Assembly (NCBI GenBank): GCA_030141605.1
Contig: JAQGDQ010000453.1
Location: forward strand, 41,835 to 105,834
Source of the DNA: Tubiluchus corallicola
Taxonomy: Eukaryota; Priapulida; Priapulimorpha; Priapulimorphida; Tubiluchidae
DNA: 64,000 nt
Direction: 5' to 3'
Positions 20,967 to 49,200 of the stretch are shown piece after piece (position 1 is the stretch's first letter; every line of letters begins with the position of its first letter). The notes beneath the pieces are model-generated. The model had not been told where the DNA came from. It did not search any database and saw only the letters and a list, made by a program, of their open reading frames with translations. The translations under genes were made by a program, and so were the position numbers.

Positions 20967-23900
20967 GTAATAATATAATAATTATCTAATAATTCTACCC
21001 GGTTCCGACAATATAAATGCAAACATTATTTGTAATACAATATATCCATTGTTATAGAACTTAAAATTTAAATATCAGCTTCTGCTGTACCCTTTTACAG
21101 TATATATCTGCTTGACAGCATGACAAGATGAAGATGAAGTCTGTTGTTTCTTAACACTTTTGTACATTACACTCATGAATACAAGTTCTTTTTGTGCTTA
21201 AAACGCAGCTTCTCCTGTTCAACTTTCAATTTTATGATTTAAGTCAACTGATTGTTTCATCATTGACACTAACCACTTACGTAAACCGAGTGTAATCAAC
21301 CAACATAACCCTACATCCTAAATCACCAAAATACCATTGTCAGAAAAACATTTGACAAATATTGTCTTGAATAGAAAATAAGTAAAACCATAACAACAAT
21401 TATATGCATTTAGTTGATGAATATACACAATATAATGTATCAATATCAATAAATTTGTTTAAATGTTATGGTTTAACTTCAGGATTAGCACATGAAAGTA
21501 TATTAAAAAGGCAGCGGTAACTCCTAATTGAGACCAGATGCATAAAAAACGGCAATCCGATAATAGATAGTCTACAATATGGAAACATTTTAAATTACTA
21601 AGATTAAGGCTAGTCATTGTGCCGTGATCATTAACAGTAATGATAATGAATTTCATTAAATTTCAAAAAATAGGCTGGTGAGGCAAATAAAGAGATTGTA
21701 TACTGTGACTGTTTAGCACAAACTGTTAGGCTTGTACGTGTTGGCTGTGTACCCGTTTTCCTGAAGTTAGTGCTACTGTACTTAACACTGTTATAGTTAC
21801 TAGTGTAGCTTATACATGACTAAATACTTTAATATTATAGCAATTAATAATGATAGCAGTTTCTTGAATACTTTGACAGCATTTTATAAATCAAAGATTG
21901 TCGACAAGAATACAGTAATATCATTTCATTTAAACGCGGGTAGGATGCTGTTACCTGTAAAAACACATTGTTAATGCTTTTTTGCCCGATTTGAACATTT
22001 ACACATAACGTAGATGTTAACACTTTTAACTATTTTGTTATTTCCATGCAAATTCACTACACGGAGTACATGTAACGAAAATTATTGCAAAAACTTCAAA
22101 CGCACTCATAATAACGAAATAGCAGAAAGCAGCAGCTTGCCCAGCAGCATGGTGCCCATGGTGCGTCACTTTTTGCGCAAACTTCGCATTCTCTCTCTGA
22201 GGGCGCACCATCAAATTCTATGTATGCTGTAGAGAAAAGTTTTCAAAATAATTATTAATATAGGAAGAACGTCATCAATTTATTAAATCCGATTGCTATA
22301 TAGAAACGCTGTTATTTTTTGATAAAAAGAAATCCGTTGGTTTCTGCCTGATATTTGAATAAATGCAGAGGAAATAGAACCAGTGAATTTGATTGAAGTT
22401 TCTGAAAAACTACTTCGTGGTTCTTTTATTGCAGATTTTAGTTTTGCTTGTCTGTTGAAGATAAAGAAATTACAAAGATTTTCTCTTGATAGTTTCTCTT
22501 CTTGTAGTCTCGAAATCTGCTGCTGGTATAAAAATAACTTCACGTTATAAGCGCATAGCTAAAATTGTATGAGCAGCCAAAACGAAACTATCAGTAGCAA
22601 ATTGTTGCAACGTGTTGCACGATAAAATGAGGATCTAAAATTGTGGATGGCAATGTGTAAAAAGTTACTATACGTGCACATTTTTGCATTGCAAAAAATA
22701 CGGACCGGGCACTGAAATTTTCCAGACTGGTGACAATGATCACGTACTTTCTCTTCTGGCGAAAGAAGCTTTTTGCAATAGCCAGATTCTCTGGACACCT
22801 CGAAGTTTGCCTAATCTTGATGAGTCATATTCAGGCGCTGGTTGGCGTTTGCTAAATTCCACTGATGGACTTGGTAGGCTAAGTCGTGAATGAGTAAGAT
22901 AATTGGTATAGTGGTTGCGCTAAAGTCTATTTATTATTGTGGTTAATGCTGTTTGCTGATTATTATTGTTTATGTCATAATATCAACAGTTAATAAAAAA
23001 TTAATTTCTATTACTAATTTCCCTATTTTCTTAAAACAGCAATGACCAGTGGTGCTCACTTTCTAGAAATAGCAGTGAACGAATGATTCTCTGCTGTAAG
23101 GCTGGTCATTCTAAGAAAAGAATTGATGTCATGAGCTAAAAATAACGCACTCACTGAGGCATATAAACAGCTGCAGACTGCTAGAGAGAGGATTGTAATT
23201 TAGACACTTGTGCTCAAATTATGTGTATTATCTGTACCAGGCAATGCTTATGCGTGCACTTAACAACACCTCGCAGCCCCATCTATTGCAATAGTAACAG
23301 TTTTAACAGCTAGCTAGAACCTTACCTAGTTCATTTTTGTCATTCTTAAGCAAGATCCCACTAGTAAATCATTCTATGCACAGACTAAGGTAAAATTAAG
23401 TAAAGTCCACGTAAAACAACTGAAGTTACTGAATATCTGCGGCAGGCGAATTTGCTTTACCTAGTTAAGACGCATTGCTATAGTATACTTAACATTTGAC
23501 CTACAGCAAGTGCGCGTGCGCACAGTGAAACAGTGAGAAGACCAATAGCCAGGAAATCCAAATTTTAATTAAAATTTAGTACGCATTGTTGCCAAACAGT
23601 GTTAATGGCAAAGTTTTCTATTACGTGAATAACAATGAAAATGAAACCATCAACACGATGGAACACATTTGAAAATTTCGCTTTATAAAATATAGGCCAT
23701 GCCATTTAATGTGCAAATTCAGTAGCTTTTTTGAACAGTTTTAACAATGCAATTTTCAAAACCTGAAAACGTGACAGAAAACTTGGCCTGTGACATTCCT
23801 GTTAAAAATTTACGGTACGCGGGTAAATTTTGAGGACAAGAGTTTTCAAGTTTTTTTACGTACGAATTGTCCAATTTATGCTCAGCTTCAATATAATTAT

Positions 23901-24078
23901 ATTTGAAAGAAAAAGACAGGAAAACAAGCACCAAACTTGCCTGGAATTATCCCGTGTGGTGTCTTCATGGTTTCTTCGCAAGTGGTAAAAAAATTATGTA
24001 GTCTTATAGCGTATATGATTTTAATACTGTAATATGGATTACTGTAGAATGACTTCTGTTAGTGCATTTTGTCAATGA
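20967..24078. other. intergenic AT-rich DNA, no gene seen
   Basis: About 3.1 kb between the AAT array and the hAT-like MITE. Only frames under 90 codons without domains or splice partners. No tandem array or RNA gene recognised. Confidence 0.45.
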
Positions 24079-24086
24079 CCAATGAC

Positions 24087-24568
24087 CAGGCTGCATAAGA
24101 TTATGGATATCCATAAAATAAGACCAAAAATCCATAAAATAAAATTTGAAAAATCCATAAAATAAGAAATGCATAAAATAATTTTTTTTGTGATTTTTTG
24201 TACAAAATAAGGCAATCAAAACTGAATACAGGCATTGGATCGGAAACTTCAGCCTAGAGGGCATTCTACATTCGTACCAAATAGATGAATTATTTGAACT
24301 GAAGTGATGAATTACAAGGCATTGTCTCGTAAAATTTGATTAAATTTGAAGTGATATGAAACCAATAAAATTAAAACTAAGTCCTGCGTGTTTAAAAACA
24401 CGTTTCAAGCACTCCTGTTTTTACTTTTTAATTGATTTCCCCCTGGGCATCTCGTTCCAGATATAGTCTATTTCTTATTTTATTGATATCCATAAAATAA
24501 AATTTCAAAAATCCATAAAATAAGCTATTTTATTTATTTTATACATATCCATAATCTTATGGACCCTG
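24087..24568. mobile_element. hAT-like MITE with perfect 8-bp target duplication
   Basis: The 482-bp element starts CAGGCTGCATAAGATTATGG and ends as the inverse of CAGGGTCCATAAGATTATGG. The terminal inverted repeats continue for ~35 bp with few mismatches. It is flanked by CCAATGAC at 24079-24086 and CCAATGAC at 24569-24576. An 8-bp duplication with CAGG termini fits the hAT superfamily. The interior has multiple copies of ATCCATAAAATAA in both orientations and no transposase. Confidence 0.88.
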
Positions 24569-24929
24569 CCAATGACCCACGGATGGAACGAGATGTCACG
24601 TCTTTTTAGGTATGTCATGTTATGTTCAAGTAAGGAGGGGCTTTTGGTTAGGGCAGCTAGGATGTATAAAATTATGTAAAATAGGGGTTACTCTGCGACA
24701 AGGTTCATCAGTCTTGTGAAAATGTTTTTAAAAGTTGCCGCTTTCTTTTATCTAAATTTGGTTGATATTCAGTTAAGCAAGTGGCTGTGGCCTTGATGTG
24801 ATTTTGATGAGAAACTTGTCTAGCCTTTTGTCGTTTTGTGGTCATGTTGTAGGAGCCCCTTCTCTTTTTGTCACTGTTGTAGTTGGCTTACGTTGGTGTT
24901 CTGTGTGCGCTTTTGTATTATGTGGTATG

Positions 24930-25400
24930 TCTGTAGTTATCACTTTAACATCTAAGATTGGACAGACAATGTGACTGAGTCCCTGCCGGGAGAGTTTAAA
25001 GATAGTGCATCCAGACCGAAATCTGAATCTTTCCCGATGACTCACCTGATGTCTATAGCTATCACTTTAACATCTATGGTTGGACAGTCATTGTGACAGG
25101 GTCCCCGTCGAGAGCGGTTGAAGAGAGCGAGTAGGGACCGAAATCTGAATCTTGTCCAATGACTCACCTGATGTTGTAGTTATCACTTTAACATCTATGG
25201 TTGGACAGTCATTATGACAGGGTCCCCGTCGAGAGAGGTTGAAGAGAGCGAGTAGGGACCGAAATCTGAATCTTTTCCAATCACTCACCTGATGTTGGAG
25301 TTATCACTTTAACATCTATGGTTGGACAGTCATTATGACAGGGTCTCCGTCGAGAGAGGTTGAAGAGAGTGAGTAAGGACCGAAATCTGAATCTTTTCCG
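24930..25400. repeat. four tandem ~121-bp repeats
   Basis: Copies start near 24939, 25061, 25182 and 25302 (spacing 120-122 bp). Each contains ATCACTTTAACATCTATGG, GGACAGTCATTRTGACAGGG and GACCGAAATCTGAATCTTTT. On the minus strand the copies give ~40-residue repeated peptides (KRFRFRSL.. then IDVKVI), split between frames because the period is not a multiple of three. No recognisable protein family. Confidence 0.9.
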
Positions 25401-26029
25401 GCGACTCACCTGGTGATCCTTTTCCTTTGGTGGTAATTTTGTACGTGTGCCGTTGTAGAATGTATGATTTGCAGTTGTTTGTCCTTTTTTATTGTTTGTG
25501 TGTGGTGTTGATGTCATTTGAATTTAACGTTTACGCTGTTCATGAGGAACAGAGGTAGCTTCTCTTCGCAGGTCTTCACACTCACTGTGGCTCATTTTCG
25601 GTGCTCCAAGAGATAAGGTCAAATGTCAAACAACGATAAGTCAAACGACATTGGTTCGCATTGTTTTCATACTCGGAGTGCATAATTTAAGTAGGGTCTG
25701 TTCAAAGCGTTTAAAGGTCGCTTTACATTCATCATTCATAAATTTGAATGCACGACAAATAGGCTTTAATATTCGTTTCCTATGTGCGTAGAATATTAAG
25801 TTATTCCGAACTTGTTTGGTGTCCAAAATCCAACTGAGCTACATCAAAAGTTTCCAGTGACAAAATGTCGTACTTGTCAGCATGCACCTTAAACTACCTC
25901 GTGTTGGAATAATTATAAGTTCAATTCAAACTTTATTTATTTATAGTGGATTTTTCTAAAGTTTACATTTTTCCACATAGAAGAAATTAATTCGTCAAGC
26001 TGATTAGGATTATGGTTAAGAATGGAGTT
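25401..26029. other. intergenic, nothing recognised
   Basis: About 0.6 kb without coding, RNA or repeat signals that I can support. Confidence 0.4.
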
Positions 26030-26088
26030 GGGGTTACGGTAAGGTTGGGTTAAGGTTTGGGTTAGGGCTAAGGTTAGGGTACAGTATT
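26030..26088. repeat. degenerate telomere-like TTAGGG tract
   Basis: GGGTTACGGTAAGGTTGGG, TTAAGGTTTGGGTTAGGGC and TAAGGTTAGGG follow each other, resembling decayed copies of the animal telomere hexamer TTAGGG. Short and imperfect; it could be chance G/T-rich simple sequence. Confidence 0.45.
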
Positions 26089-26499
26089 TAAATTGTCTAG
26101 CGAATTGTAAACTCCTTCCGTGGATTTAAAAAAAAGGCAAGTTGATACAGGTATCTCCATGGTGCAAGTGCTAAACGCAAGGTGTTAGCAACAGAGTAAA
26201 GGACATCATCGATAATTTAATAAAACAATTGGCATTTATGACAATTATACATTTAAGCGCTCTAAATCACTATGCATCGTGTCAAAGTTCTATGTCATCA
26301 ATAATATGGCGGAACGATTTCATGCCATTTACGTGGCCAGTTTTAGGTAGTTTGACGCCTTGGGGAAAAGTATTCTTAGCCCCAATTCCTCAACCGTCAA
26401 CACATACTCAACGGCACCGTGCACCCCATCCACTAAATTGAATTTTTGTTTATGAAATAAAGTATAATGGTATGTGTGTGTTAAGCATATTCATCTGTT

Positions 26500-26830
26500 A
26501 CAGAAGACAAATTAACTATATTTAATTGCCTATCTAGTGTTGATTTTATTTGAGACTGAATTGTGACTTACGGAAGACAAATTAACTATATTTAATTGCC
26601 TATCTAGTGTTGATTTTATTTGAAACTGAATTGTGACTTACGGAAGACAAATTAACTATATTTAATTGCCTATCTAGTGTTGATTTTATTTGAAACTAAA
26701 TTGTGACAGAAGACAAAATAACTATATTTAATTGCCTATCTAGTGTTGATTTTATTTGAAACTAAATTGTGACAGAAGACAAAATAACTATATTTAATTG
26801 CCTATCTAGTGTTGATTTTATTTGAAAATT
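26500..26830. repeat. five tandem 66-70-bp repeats
   Basis: Copies begin at 26501, 26571, 26641, 26707 and 26773. Each contains GAAGACAAATTAACTATATT (or AAAATAAC) and TGCCTATCTAGTGTTGATTT. The first three are 70 bp and the last two 66 bp through loss of a TTAC phrase, so the array has two sub-variants. Confidence 0.95.
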
Positions 26831-27519
26831 TGACCGCACCTATCCGGTATTAATGAGCAATCGAAATTTCTGCAATTTCTGCTGCACATGTACCTAGTGC
26901 TGTACAAATTTTCACTCAGCATTTTCATCAGTAAATCTTTGAAACACTAACTTCTCATTTTACATTTATTTCAAGAGTTTCATCACCTTCATAACCATAA
27001 TTCTAGCCCAGTGGCAAGTACTTTATTAGCGAATCGTTTTGCCGTTTAACGGCAGCCAACTTTTTTATCTTTACGTTTCCTGTATTACGATACTGAAGAC
27101 TTCGATTCTTATAGGTTTATCTGCCATAATTAGATAAATACCAATACCAAGAGGTTTTTTTTAATAAATGAAGGAGTTGTGACTTTGGCTACTGCTTTTA
27201 TGCACACAAAACAAACTGCAGGCAACTGCAGTGAAACCCTTCTGTAATATTTGCACCAAGCGAAATAACCTAAAGAAGCCAGATAAAGCAAAGGTAAAGC
27301 AGGTTTTGCTGAGAGAAGAGAGGTTGATGTTAGCGTGGACGCAAACAGTTCCTTTAATTATTGTGCAGTGCAAAAGCATTTACACATGCATTATGTTATT
27401 GCTTATAATAAAGCTAAACTTAAAAATTAAACAATAATTCGAGAATTTGGCGAACCACCAAAATTTGGCGCCCTAGGCTCCTGGCCATCCCTGACCATCT
27501 ACACTGTTCAGCCTTGCGC

Positions 27520-27725
27520 CAAGTAACTCGCAAGCGTGTTCAGACTAGAGAGCAAAATTTGTTGCGTGTTACTCTTCGACAGGAAACGCTTGATTTTATC
27601 TTTGCTGCACGAAGTGTCGAGAGTAACTCGCCGAGGCGTACACAGTAGACAGTAACTCACAGAAAATTAACTCGCAGCAAGTGTCGGAGAGTTTGCAATC
27701 ACTTGTCGATAGTAACTCGCAAAGC
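27520..27725. repeat. cluster of AGTAACTCGC motifs
   Basis: The decamer AGTAACTCGC or a one-base variant occurs about five times in 200 bp (near 27522, 27621, 27651, 27667 and 27711) with irregular spacing, and GGCGAGTTTGC is partly inverse. It could be the decayed end of an element or a cluster of binding sites. Confidence 0.4.
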
Positions 27726-27828
27726 AGTTCAAGCTTGGCGAGTTTGCTGTCAGAGAGGAAGCTCGCTTCAAAAACAGGCTAGTCCGGACGACTAACATTC
27801 GAAAGACTAATATTCGAAATTTCATTAA

Positions 27829-28524
27829 AACTCCTTCAGGACCACAAGCGTTTGCTGCATTTTGCCTGCGTTGATGAAAAACTGCTCTCACTAAGCAGCA
27901 ATTACATTATACTTGATAATTTTTCTAGGATTCTACTCCTCACACATTAGATTTTCAAGCAAAATCAATATGAAATATATTTGCTTATCTGATGTAAAAT
28001 AAAAAGCGATTTTTGATGAATAAATTAAGAAAAGCTTTGAGTAACTGCAGGGTTTCTCTGTAACAATGTATAGTATCACTTGTGTGAAATCTGTTAATGC
28101 AGAAAATTTCAACTATCCAGAAACGACACTTTCGCCTCAAGTCTACTCTACTTTTAAGGAGAAATTCCTGTTAACAAATGAAACAACCTTAATTTCTCCT
28201 CGGCTGATCGGTTCGTTTTTCCTGGAACTGTGTGCAACAGACTTTTCTGTTTCGATCTATTAAGCATGCAATCAATGAAATAGTGTGTGCGATCAAGCAA
28301 GTGTACACCAGACTAAGTTACTCAATAGGCTAAGTTGGGTGCTTGAAAAGGCACTATTTTTCTTAATTTTATCCAATTAAGTCACTTTAAACAAATAACC
28401 GCTATTCTCGTGAACAGAACAGTATCTAATTTGTAATCATCTAGTTATGTCTGCACTCATGCTGTAACAGAAAAGTCACAGATCTTATCAGATGTATTTT
28501 GAATGATGCGGTCCTGAAGGAGTT
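27829..28524. mobile_element. dispersed repeat family C, complete MITE upstream of NT5E
   Basis: The left end reads AACTCCTTCAGGACC and the right end GGTCCTGAAGGAGTT, a perfect 15-bp inverted pair 696 bp apart. A second, right-truncated copy is at 62801-63355. No transposase frame. The right end lies 98 bp before the NT5E start codon, so it occupies the region where promoter and 5' UTR are expected. A clear target duplication was not seen. Confidence 0.82.
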
Positions 28525-28622
28525 GCCAGCTTGCTTTCATTTTCAACCAGATTTCTAGTGGTTCTTCAATACTTGAAAAATCAATAAATTCGTCTGGTTT
28601 CCTTTCAATTTTAGATTGCACA

Positions 28623-44697
<16,075 letters not shown>

Positions 44698-44831
44698 ATG
44701 TGCAACATTAGTCTGCCTTATAATACCCGCGTTGTATGTCTTAAGTTCAAACGAGTCCTTGCAGAATCAATTTTTATTATTGTTGGCTGTAAAATTGTGA
44801 TTTTGTATGTGACTTCATGTAAACATTGTTA

Positions 44832-44837
44832 AATAAA
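44832..44837 (+). terminator. polyadenylation signal of NT5E
   Basis: AATAAA 134 bp after the NT5E stop codon, followed by an AT-rich stretch and GT-containing sequence. The only well-placed canonical hexamer after the gene, giving a 3' UTR of roughly 150-160 nt. Confidence 0.6.
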
Positions 44838-44849
44838 TATTATATAGTT

Positions 44850-46290
44850 TGACGATGGATTACAGCGTTTATTTGCAAAGGTTATCCTTACATAATTGTT
44901 GTGGATATCAGTCAAAATAGTTTAACTTAGCTAGCTTGATAGATGCGTTGGTCTCTCTCAAAACTCAAAGAATAGACACTGATACTAAACAAAAAATATT
45001 TTAATAATAATTTTACAAATTTTTCGTATTTTGTTAATTATTATAGATGCGCAGTTGTGGGCAGTCAAATCATTCGCATATGTAATTATCTCGTTATCTT
45101 TGTTTTGCAGTTTTTATTATTCTGTTTCTTTCTTTTTCTGCTTTTTTGTTTTTGTTTTGTTTTCTAATTATCGAATGCAAGTGGATTTGGAATGTATTGC
45201 TTTAGCTGACTTGTGTTCTGATTTCAGTATGATTGTAATAATAATAATTATTAATTTTGTTTTAATGTTTGTTATTAAAATTTTGTTTCTACTTCTCATG
45301 TATCTTTCGCGTGTTTCTGGTAGTGATCATTTTTCCTGTATTTTTATTGTCTACAGGAATTCTTAAATTAGTATTTTGTCTACAACCATGAACAAAATTA
45401 TTGCTGTACGTAATATCAATTCCACTTTGCCTTATAAACAAATAAAAAATATGATAAATAGGTTGACGCATTACCGACAATTAACTAAATACGTGAAAAC
45501 AGTGGCATTCCAATGTTTATATAAAGCTATTAGTGATATAGTGACAAGAGGTGTCTGCTTCGATAACCTTTAGCCCCTTTCTATGTTGTCTTTTATTATG
45601 TTAACAGTTATAAACTATTATTGCTTAACAATCACGTGTTTTTTAAGGTAAGATAAGATTTAGTTTTTTACTTGGTTGCATTAAAAATAGTAACATGGGT
45701 GTCATTTTCTCAACTTAATCTTTGTTACAACCATTAATCTAGCACATTAGGCTTTTCTGAATCTAAAGATAGCATAACTGCAATGTGTGTTATCGACGCA
45801 TCATCATTAGCGCATGCCTGTTGTTACGTCAATTGTTGCCGACTTTGGGCAGGTAGAATTCTAATTTAAGAGAAATCTGCCCTCAAGACAGGTAAGCACA
45901 GCATGTAATTCAGCAATTATCGACGTCAAGCATGATTGTCTAGCGCACTACCTACGTTATGACGTAAGCACGCTGACCGTCAGCTTACGACGAACAACAA
46001 CTCTTTAGTAAACAACACGACGTTATTGCAACACGGCGACTATTATAATAATTTTATAATAAACTGTAATGTCTAATCGACAGATAAAACTGATTGTGCT
46101 TTTTCAAGCGCAAAATTTGCAATACACTTGTTATTTTTACAAGGAATGAAAACTTTAAGTAGCCACTAAACATTTAGCGATATAATTGTCGCTCATAGAC
46201 TCGCAAACTGTACGTGGTGCATGAATAGGCCAGCGTTAAATTTTCTGCTAATCTGACGTTGGCATGTTTTGCGTTTAACGGAAAGGCAAG
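44850..46290. other. intergenic region NT5E-CBL
   Basis: About 1.4 kb that should hold the CBL promoter. CRE-like TGACGTAAG occurs at about 45960 within GTTATGACGTAAGCACGCTG. A 111-codon frame at 45031-45366 is Phe/Ile/Leu-rich low complexity and is not supported as a gene. No TATA box can be assigned. Confidence 0.4.
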
Positions 46291-49200
46291 ATGGCTGCGA
46301 AGGGATGTCAAGGCAAGCCAAAATTGGAATTTTTAGGTCGTTTTTGGGGTGTATTCGGCGATCCCAAGATTATAATTGATCGTAAAACAATAGAGAGGAC
46401 ATGGAAATTAATGGACAAGGTAGTAAAATGGTGTCAAGATCCTCGTGTAAATTTAAAAAATAGTCCACCTTATATTTTGGACATCCTGCCAGATACGTAC
46501 CAGCACCTTCGTCTTATTTATTCTAAGTACGAAGATCGTTTACACATATTGAATGACTGTGAATACTTTAGGATTTTTATTGAGAACTTGTTGAAAAAGT
46601 GCAAGCAGGCAATAAAACTGTTTAAAGAGGGTAGAGAGCAAATGTTTGTGGACAACTCGCACTACAGGAGAAATTTGACCAAACTGTCGCTGGTATTTTC
46701 TCACATGTTATCAGAGTTAAAAGCTATTTTCCCAGATGGAACTTTTGCTGGTGAACAGTACCGAATAACAAAAGGAGATGCTGCTGATTTTTGGCGGAAT
46801 TCCTTTGGAAATAGGTAAAGTTTATGAATATTTTAATCTTGTTGATATTGTGATGCCCTAAATAACAGAGATAATTGCATTGAAAATTTAAAGAATTTTA
46901 GGTGTTACAATTTATAACAACGTCTTCTGGCAAACCAAGTTGGAAATGTTTAAAGCTAGCGAAATTGAGATTTTAGCTAGATTTTGGGAGTATTCGGCAA
47001 TCCTATGATTATAAAATTTGATAATAAAACAACGCAGGACATAGTAATTAAGGGACAAGGTAGTAAAATTACAGATTCTTTAAATGTGAGACACTGAGCA
47101 TAAAGTTTGCAGGGTATCGCTGAAGGAAGCAAAGCAGAATAAATTTCTGGAATACTCCTAGATTTGGTACGGAGTGTTTTTGTCAGCACACCCCTATTAA
47201 TACATGGTGCAGGTTTGCTAGCCAGTTTTTTATGTTACGTGCAAAATCTTTGTTTTTACACTAGGTCTAGTTAATTGTGTCTGCTATTAATTTCATTTAT
47301 ATATAGAACTATTGTACCGTGGAAGATATTTCGTGAGACTTTGGACCAAGTGCATCCAATCAGCTCAGGGTTAGAAGCCATGGCATTAAAGTCAACTATC
47401 GATTTGACCTGCAATGATTACATTTCAAACTTTGAGTTTGATGTTTTCACAAGGTATTGTTATTAATCAGGCTGCTCTGTTTCTCGTTTTCCAATGGAAA
47501 GATGTTCACTGATTGGTTTTGCTCTTCTTTCTCTCCGGATCATTGTCAAGTTTATTATTGTCAGATATAAACATGCAACCGCAAACTTTGATATATTTTG
47601 CGTGACTTGTTTAATTTAGACCTACAATAAAAATACAGTCAACCTTGGATATAAGGGACACCTCAGGACTGGAAAAAATCGTTCCTTATATCCGATGTCC
47701 CTTATAGCCGAAGTTGAGTCAAACCGATGGTGTATAGACCTGTACTTTTACCCACATTTTTATGGATTATTGCTACACATTCAGTGCAAACGCTATGTAG
47801 GAAACTCCTTCAGTGGTGCGAGATGTATGTGACCGCGGAAACCGAGCTGTTCGAGTGCTGAGTTTGCGAAAAAGTGAGGTTAAAAATCGATCAATTTCGC
47901 TTTGATCATAGGGTCCCTTATATGCGAGGTAACTTACCTGGGTTTCTATTATGCAGGACCTGAAGATATCATACCTTATGACTGAAAGTCCTTTATATCC
48001 GAGTGCCTTATACCCGAGGTTGATTGCACTTCTGTTTCTGTCTAATTGCTCAAGTAATTTTTTTAAACACACCTGGCCAAGAACTTTGTAATTTTTATGC
48101 ATACTTACCTGGCACAGTCATATAAAAGCGTATTTTTTAACTTGAAACTCAAAATGCAATAACCATTATAACATTGGGCTTCATCAAGGGTGCAGCCATG
48201 TTTCTCTATAGCTAACTCTCGGTATTTCTCGTAAAATTACTGTTCACCCTGTTCATTTTCAATAATCAGAATAATCAGTTAGCAATGATATGCGAATCGG
48301 CAGTCGTCTGCATTAACATCTTTTATGAAATTACCATCGATGCTTGTGTCTGTTAAATAACCGAATTATAACTGTGCACTTTACAAAGTTTAATCTGCGT
48401 GGTACAATTTGAATGTATATGATGTTAGAACTGAATTTAAATGTTCCATTTGCCAAAAATATTTTTTCCTCTCGCTCTACCGACATCATGATAGTAAATT
48501 TTTGTGTGACTGGCCTAATTTAGCTGATTCATACCTATAATAATGTCTTTCAAACTTTAGTAGTTTTTGCTTGTCTGAACTGTAAAATTTCTTGGCTAAT
48601 TTATTTGACTTTTTCTTTAGGCTTTTCCAACCGTGGTCGTCATTACTGAGGAATTGGAACTTGTTGGCAGTGACACACCCGGCTTATGTAGCTTTTCTTA
48701 CATATGACGAGGTGAAGGCACGGCTACAAAAGTACATTAACAAAGCCGGGAGGTGTGTGCATAATAATCAGTAATTTCTCAATGTGGATGAAGCTTCTTT
48801 GCTTTAGAAAATTTGTGAAATATGTTTATTATGATTGAAAAGAATTAATTAAGAATTCAAATTGGTGACTAAGGGTTGTTGCTGTACTAGATAACTGCTA
48901 AGTCATACTGCAGAATAGAGTCTACTTTCACACTAACTTGCAGTTTCGAATTTCCTTGTGTATGTAAACAATTTCACCATGTACTTCGGTTATAGAATTT
49001 CACAATGAATTGTAAATATAATTGTTTCATCACTGAAGTACATTGAATAACCATTTATTTTCTTTGATTTTTTGCCTTTTTATTTATGACTGGTTATTTA
49101 AAGTATAATTTATCAATTTTGTTATTGTTTGTTTGGTTTACATTTTATGCATACTCTATACTCTATGGCCTAAAAGCATCTATGGGTTAGAACTCTATAT

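Noticed and set aside
45031-45366. 111-codon hydrophobic frame between NT5E and CBL
   Set aside because: Phe/Ile/Leu/Val-rich low complexity from AT-rich DNA, with no domain or conserved neighbour frame.
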